A stretch of 64,000 bases of DNA, taken from contig CAJUBU010000009.1 of the NCBI GenBank assembly GCA_910585095.1, positions 62,001 through 126,000 on the forward strand, in the 5' to 3' direction. The stretch is from an uncultured Lachnospira sp. (GTDB lineage Bacteria; Bacillota; Clostridia; Lachnospirales; Lachnospiraceae). Within the stretch, counting starts at the first letter, position 1. The number at the start of each line of letters is the position of its first letter. Shown in pieces: positions 61,280-64,000 of the stretch. Made by a program: the position numbers and the translations under genes. The notes under the pieces were generated by a model that did not search any database, was not told the DNA's origin, and was given only the letters and a program-made list of their open reading frames with translations.

Positions 61280-62545
61280 ATGTATACAAGTTATGTTCAC
61301 ACACTGGAACGTCCGCCAGAAAGCGTGGATAAGGGAAAACTAAGAATAAATGTTATTGATAAAAGAACAACAAGACCAATTATGAATGCTATCGTTGACA
61401 TTTCGACAACAAGCCAGCCAGACCGAACACTTGAAGAATTGCGTACAGATGAGAGCGGGAATACAGAGGAAGTGGAATTGTCAACGCCGCCGTTAGAGTA
61501 TAGTATGGAACCAGGTGCCAATCAGCCGTTTTCAGAGTATTATATAAGAATAAATGCACCTGGCTATGAAGAAAAGGTGATTTCTGGAAGCGATTTATTT
61601 GCTGGTCAAACCAGTTTGCAGCAAGTCGATTTAAGTGGAAATGATGAGGTAGAAACGAGTATTGTTATTCCAGTAAATACACTTTATGGGGTGTATCCGC
61701 CGAAAATACCAGAAAATGAGATTCAGCCAACTAATCAAAGCGGTGAGATTGTTCTTAGTAAAGTGGTGATACCAGAAACCGTTGTTGTGCATGATGGACC
61801 ACCTTCTGATTCGTCGGCTTCAAATTATTATGTGCGCTATGCGGATTATATTAAAAATGTAGCCAGCAGTGAAATTTATTCAACATGGCCAAGAGAGACA
61901 ATGAAAGCAAATATCCTTGCTATTATGTCCTTTACTTTAAATCGAGTTTATACAGAGTTTTATAGAAATAAAGGCTATAATTTTACAATTACATCATCTA
62001 CGGCATATGATCATAAATGGATTTATGGTCGAAATGTTTTTGAAAGTATATCTGATGTTGTTGATGAGATATTTAATCTTTATCTGTCAAGACCCAATGT
62101 AAAGCAGCCTATTTTAACACAATACTGTGATGGTAAGCGCGTATCTTGTCCAAATTGGCTCAGTCAGTGGGGAAGTAAATATTTAGGCGACCAAAATTAT
62201 AGTGCAATTGAGATACTACGGTATTATTATGGAGACAATATGTATATTAACTCGGCTGAAGAAATACAGGGAATTCCATCTTCATGGCCAGGTTACAATT
62301 TGGATATTGGTTCATCAGGTTCCAAAGTTCGTCAACTTCAAGAACAATTAAATCTTATTGGCGAATATTACACTGCGATTCGTGTTTTGGAGCCAGATGG
62401 AATATATGGAGAAAATACAGCAAATGCTGTAAGGACATTTCAAAAAATATTTGATATGCCTCAAACAGGTATAGTAGATTTTGCTACATGGTATCAAATA
62501 TCAAATAAATATGTAGCATTATCGGGCATTGCAGAATTAGTATAA
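61280..62545 (+). CDS. sleC: SleC-like spore cortex-lytic enzyme
   Basis: 421 residues, the length expected for SleC. The N-terminal pro-like region has a beta-sandwich (KLRINVIDKRTTRPIMNAIV, ...). The central SpoIID-like catalytic part contains YIKNVASSEIYSTWP, ANILAIMSFTLNRVYTEFYR, AYDHKWIYGRNVFESISDVV and YCDGKRVSCPNWLSQWGSKY (in parts). The C-terminal peptidoglycan-binding domain (~335-410) has DIGSSGSKVRQLQEQLN and PDGIYGENTANAVRTFQKIF. In clostridia pro-SleC is cut by Csp proteases and then degrades the cortex. A Csp-type gene is in this window at 6785, but they are 53 kb apart. Start at ATG 61280, with ATGAGG six bases upstream. Confidence 0.85.
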   Translation: MYTSYVHTLERPPESVDKGKLRINVIDKRTTRPIMNAIVDISTTSQPDRTLEELRTDESGNTEEVELSTPPLEYSMEPGANQPFSEYYIRINAPGYEEKVISGSDLFAGQTSLQQVDLSGNDEVETSIVIPVNTLYGVYPPKIPENEIQPTNQSGEIVLSKVVIPETVVVHDGPPSDSSASNYYVRYADYIKNVASSEIYSTWPRETMKANILAIMSFTLNRVYTEFYRNKGYNFTITSSTAYDHKWIYGRNVFESISDVVDEIFNLYLSRPNVKQPILTQYCDGKRVSCPNWLSQWGSKYLGDQNYSAIEILRYYYGDNMYINSAEEIQGIPSSWPGYNLDIGSSGSKVRQLQEQLNLIGEYYTAIRVLEPDGIYGENTANAVRTFQKIFDMPQTGIVDFATWYQISNKYVALSGIAELV

Positions 62546-62552
62546 ATTTTTG

Positions 62553-62581
62553 TTGACAAATACCATTTGAAATGGTAAGAT
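62553..62581 (+). promoter_or_regulatory. Promoter of the infC-rpmI-rplT operon
   Basis: TTGACA (62553-62558), 17 bases, TAAGAT (62576-62581), a near-consensus promoter. Confidence 0.8.
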
Positions 62582-62587
62582 ACAAAA

Positions 62588-62770
62588 GTTGTGAAATGAA
62601 GCAGAGAATCCACTCTCACCTTAGCGCATACGGCGACTCGGGTTACAATACTTTTTTGATATTTTTATTGATAAATGTATGTATGTGGATAGTGCTGCTA
62701 TCCACATTTTTTATGCGCAGACCCGTGCAGATGAAATATGCCGCTAAGGTGTCGCGCGGCGAGTAGGGGA
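62588..62770 (+). ncRNA. infC-operon leader (ribosomal protein L20-type)
   Basis: The long-range stem CACCTTAGCG (62617-62626) / CGCTAAGGTG (62742-62751), the inner CGGGT (62639-62643) / ACCCG (62721-62725), and a nested terminator hairpin make a structured leader of the kind that L20 binds in Firmicutes to regulate its own operon. The match is by layout and position rather than by covariation model. Confidence 0.7.
62684..62712 (+). terminator. Attenuator terminator in the infC leader
   Basis: TGTGGATAG (62684-62692), loop TGCTG, CTATCCACA (62698-62706), six T. It is well placed to end transcription before infC when the leader adopts the off state. Confidence 0.8.
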
Positions 62771-62821
62771 AGATGAATCTTCTCTACTTGATTTTGAACA
62801 TTTTTTTGGAGGTGCACTACT

Positions 62822-63328
62822 ATTAGCGAGTTAATGATTAATGAACAAATCAGGGATAAAGAAGTCCGTCTTATTGGAGGAAATGGAGAACAGCTAGGCA
62901 TTATGTCAGCGAAGGAAGCAATGAAACTTGCAAGAGAGGCAGAAGTTGACCTTGTTAAGATTGCACCATCTGCTGTGCCGCCTGTATGTAAACTGATTGA
63001 TTATGGCAAGTATAAGTATGAGTTAATTAGAAAAGAGAAAGAGGCAAAGAAAAAACAAAGAACAATCGAGACAAAAGAGGTTCGATTGTCGCCAAACATT
63101 GATGTTAACGATTTAAATACAAAGTGTAATGCAGCTAGAAAGTTTCTTGAAAAGGGCAATAAGGTTAAGGTTACATTGAGATTTCGCGGACGTGAAATGA
63201 CTCATATTGAAAATAGCAGACATATACTTACAGATTTTGCAGAAAAGCTTAGTGATATTGCTGTGATAGAGAAGGCTCCTAAATTAGAGGGCAGGAGTAT
63301 GATGATGTTTTTAACTGAAAAACGTTAA
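62822..63328 (+). CDS. infC: Translation initiation factor IF-3, ATT start
   Basis: 168 residues. The start is taken as ATT at 62822 because GGAGG (62808-62812) is nine bases upstream and the encoded ISELMINEQIRDKEVRLIG matches the IF-3 N-terminus; the ATG at 62834 would be 21 bases away. infC is the classic gene with a non-canonical AUU start, through which IF-3 limits its own translation. The N-domain, linker helix and C-domain (VRLSPNIDVNDLNTK, KVKVTLRFRGREMTHIE, MMMFLTEKR) are all typical. First gene of the infC-rpmI-rplT operon. Confidence 0.92.
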   Translation: MSELMINEQIRDKEVRLIGGNGEQLGIMSAKEAMKLAREAEVDLVKIAPSAVPPVCKLIDYGKYKYELIRKEKEAKKKQRTIETKEVRLSPNIDVNDLNTKCNAARKFLEKGNKVKVTLRFRGREMTHIENSRHILTDFAEKLSDIAVIEKAPKLEGRSMMMFLTEKR

Positions 63329-63367
63329 AATAGATACTATATATTTAAGATTATTAGGAGGTTTATT

Positions 63368-63565
63368 ATGCCAAAGGTAAAGACAAAAAAGAGCGCAGCA
63401 AAGCGTTTTAAAGTAACTGGTACAGGTAAGTTAAAGAGAATGAAGGCATACAAGAGCCATATTCTTACAAAAAAGAGCGCTAAGAGAAAGAGAAATCTTA
63501 GACAGGCAACGATTACAGATTCAACAAATGTAAAGGCAATGAAAAAGATTATGCCTTATATTTAA
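63368..63565 (+). CDS. rpmI: Ribosomal protein L35
   Basis: 65 residues, very basic, with PKVKTKKSAAKRFKVTGTGK and the central SHILTKKSAKRKRNLRQ, which define bL35. It is part of the large subunit. AGGAGG precedes ATG 63368; it lies 39 bases after infC and 31 before rplT in the standard operon order. It is probably co-regulated with rplT through the leader. Confidence 0.97.
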   Translation: MPKVKTKKSAAKRFKVTGTGKLKRMKAYKSHILTKKSAKRKRNLRQATITDSTNVKAMKKIMPYI

Positions 63566-63596
63566 TTGAGAGTCTAGTAAAAGGAGGAATATAAAA

Positions 63597-63953
63597 ATGG
63601 CAAGAATTAAAGGCGGTTTAAACGCAAGAAGGAAACATAATAAAGTATTAAAGCTCGCTAAAGGTTATAGAGGAGCAAGGTCAAAGCAGTACAGAGTTGC
63701 AAAACAGTCCGTTATGAGAGCGCTCACAGAGTCTTATTCTGGCAGAAAGCAAAGAAAGAGACAGTTCAGAAGATTATGGATTGCCAGAATCAATGCTGCT
63801 GCAAGATTGAATGGTTTGTCATACAGCAAGTTTATGTATGGGTTAAAGCTTGCAAATGTAGACTTGAACAGAAAAGTATTGTCAGAGATGGCTATCAATG
63901 ATGCTGAAGGGTTTGCTAAACTTGCAAGTCTTGCAAAATCAAAAGTTGCTTAA
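63597..63953 (+). CDS. rplT: Ribosomal protein L20
   Basis: 118 residues. ARIKGGLNARRKHNKVLKLA, GYRGARSKQYRVAKQSVMRA and QRKRQFRRLWIARINAAAR (in parts) are diagnostic of bL20, with a long basic N-terminal helix that enters the 23S rRNA. It is an assembly protein and the likely repressor acting on the infC leader. AAAGGAGG precedes ATG 63597. A strong terminator closes the operon. Confidence 0.97.
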   Translation: MARIKGGLNARRKHNKVLKLAKGYRGARSKQYRVAKQSVMRALTESYSGRKQRKRQFRRLWIARINAAARLNGLSYSKFMYGLKLANVDLNRKVLSEMAINDAEGFAKLASLAKSKVA

Positions 63954-63970
63954 TAATCGAGATATTTGTG

Positions 63971-63997
63971 CTGCCGCGATATGCGGCAGTTTTTTTG
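63971..63997 (+). terminator. Terminator of the infC-rpmI-rplT operon
   Basis: CTGCCGC (63971-63977), loop GATAT, GCGGCAG (63983-63989), T-run to 63997. Confidence 0.9.
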
Positions 63998-64000
63998 GTT

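Noticed and set aside
62572..62766. A 64-codon reading frame inside the infC leader.
   Set aside because: It overlaps the structured leader and attenuator, has no ribosome site, and encodes no recognisable protein.
1..64000. CRISPR arrays, tRNA or rRNA genes.
   Set aside because: I looked for spaced direct repeats and tRNA-like cloverleaf ends and saw none; the repeated leaders are dispersed, not arrayed.

Overview
The window is a 64 kb stretch of an A/T-rich, low-GC Firmicute chromosome. Several things point to an anaerobic clostridial bacterium of the Lachnospiraceae type: AddA, a single-chain PurL, a THF riboswitch, Csp and SleC germination-type proteins, a DUF4867 / fucose-isomerase-like sugar operon, a pectate lyase, dockerin and cohesin modules, and two-cluster ferredoxin-type enzymes. 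Genus is inference only; a pectin-using relative of Lachnospira or Eubacterium eligens would fit. There is no rRNA, tRNA or CRISPR array that I can see. Most genes are on the + strand. The exceptions are a glycosyltransferase and a small membrane protein (28.9-30.7 kb), a SIR2-like gene plus asnB (44.2-48.2 kb), and a SPOR-domain amidase (58.6-59.6 kb).

Layout. 0-8.5 kb: the 3' end of addA, a small unknown gene, prfC, a dockerin-bearing secreted glucosaminidase, a membrane-anchored cohesin protein and a Csp-type subtilase. 8.5-10.4 kb: an A/T-rich ATPase plus TOPRIM-like pair that looks like a defence cassette, bounded by a 19-nt direct repeat. 10.5-13.3 kb: thioredoxin, RNase H with a hybrid-binding domain, PAP2 phosphatase and a metal-permease-like protein. 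13.3-19.1 kb: a pentose/deoxyhexose operon (DUF4867, isomerase, xylulokinase, transaldolase, ROK regulator). 19.1-28.8 kb: DUF2079 membrane protein, hisC, queH, two DUF4230 proteins, an acidic-tailed protein, LicD, a THF riboswitch with an enlarged folT, a phosphodiesterase and a zinc-ribbon protein. 31-33 kb: a pectate lyase with two beta-trefoil modules. 33.2-38.9 kb: a nuclease-like gene overlapping a nuclease-helicase fusion, a repeat protein and a FapA-type protein. 39-44 kb: purL and an iron-sulfur aldo/keto reductase. 48.6-49.8 kb: a C39-like peptidase gene broken by one in-frame stop, and a small membrane protein. 50-56.2 kb: icd, pgsA, a CmpB-like membrane protein, ptsI and hflX. 56.5-58.5 kb: an unknown membrane protein and an orphan Dam-type methylase. 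58.5-62.5 kb: a peptidoglycan/chitin group (amidase, GH18, SleC). 62.5-64 kb: the infC-rpmI-rplT operon with its leader and an ATT start codon.

The most unusual signals are in the RNA and in one protein pair. Five unrelated genes (thioredoxin, PAP2 phosphatase, transaldolase, hisC and an unknown membrane protein) are preceded by the same H-type pseudoknot-like leader, with compensatory changes in both helices, ending four bases before the ribosome binding site. Degenerate copies precede other genes. A 154-bp structured repeat occurs twice, also with compensatory changes. The adjacent dockerin-glucosaminidase and membrane-anchored cohesin genes suggest that cohesin-dockerin docking holds a cell-wall hydrolase at the cell surface rather than building a cellulosome. 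All functions are read from motifs in the sequence; no database search was run.
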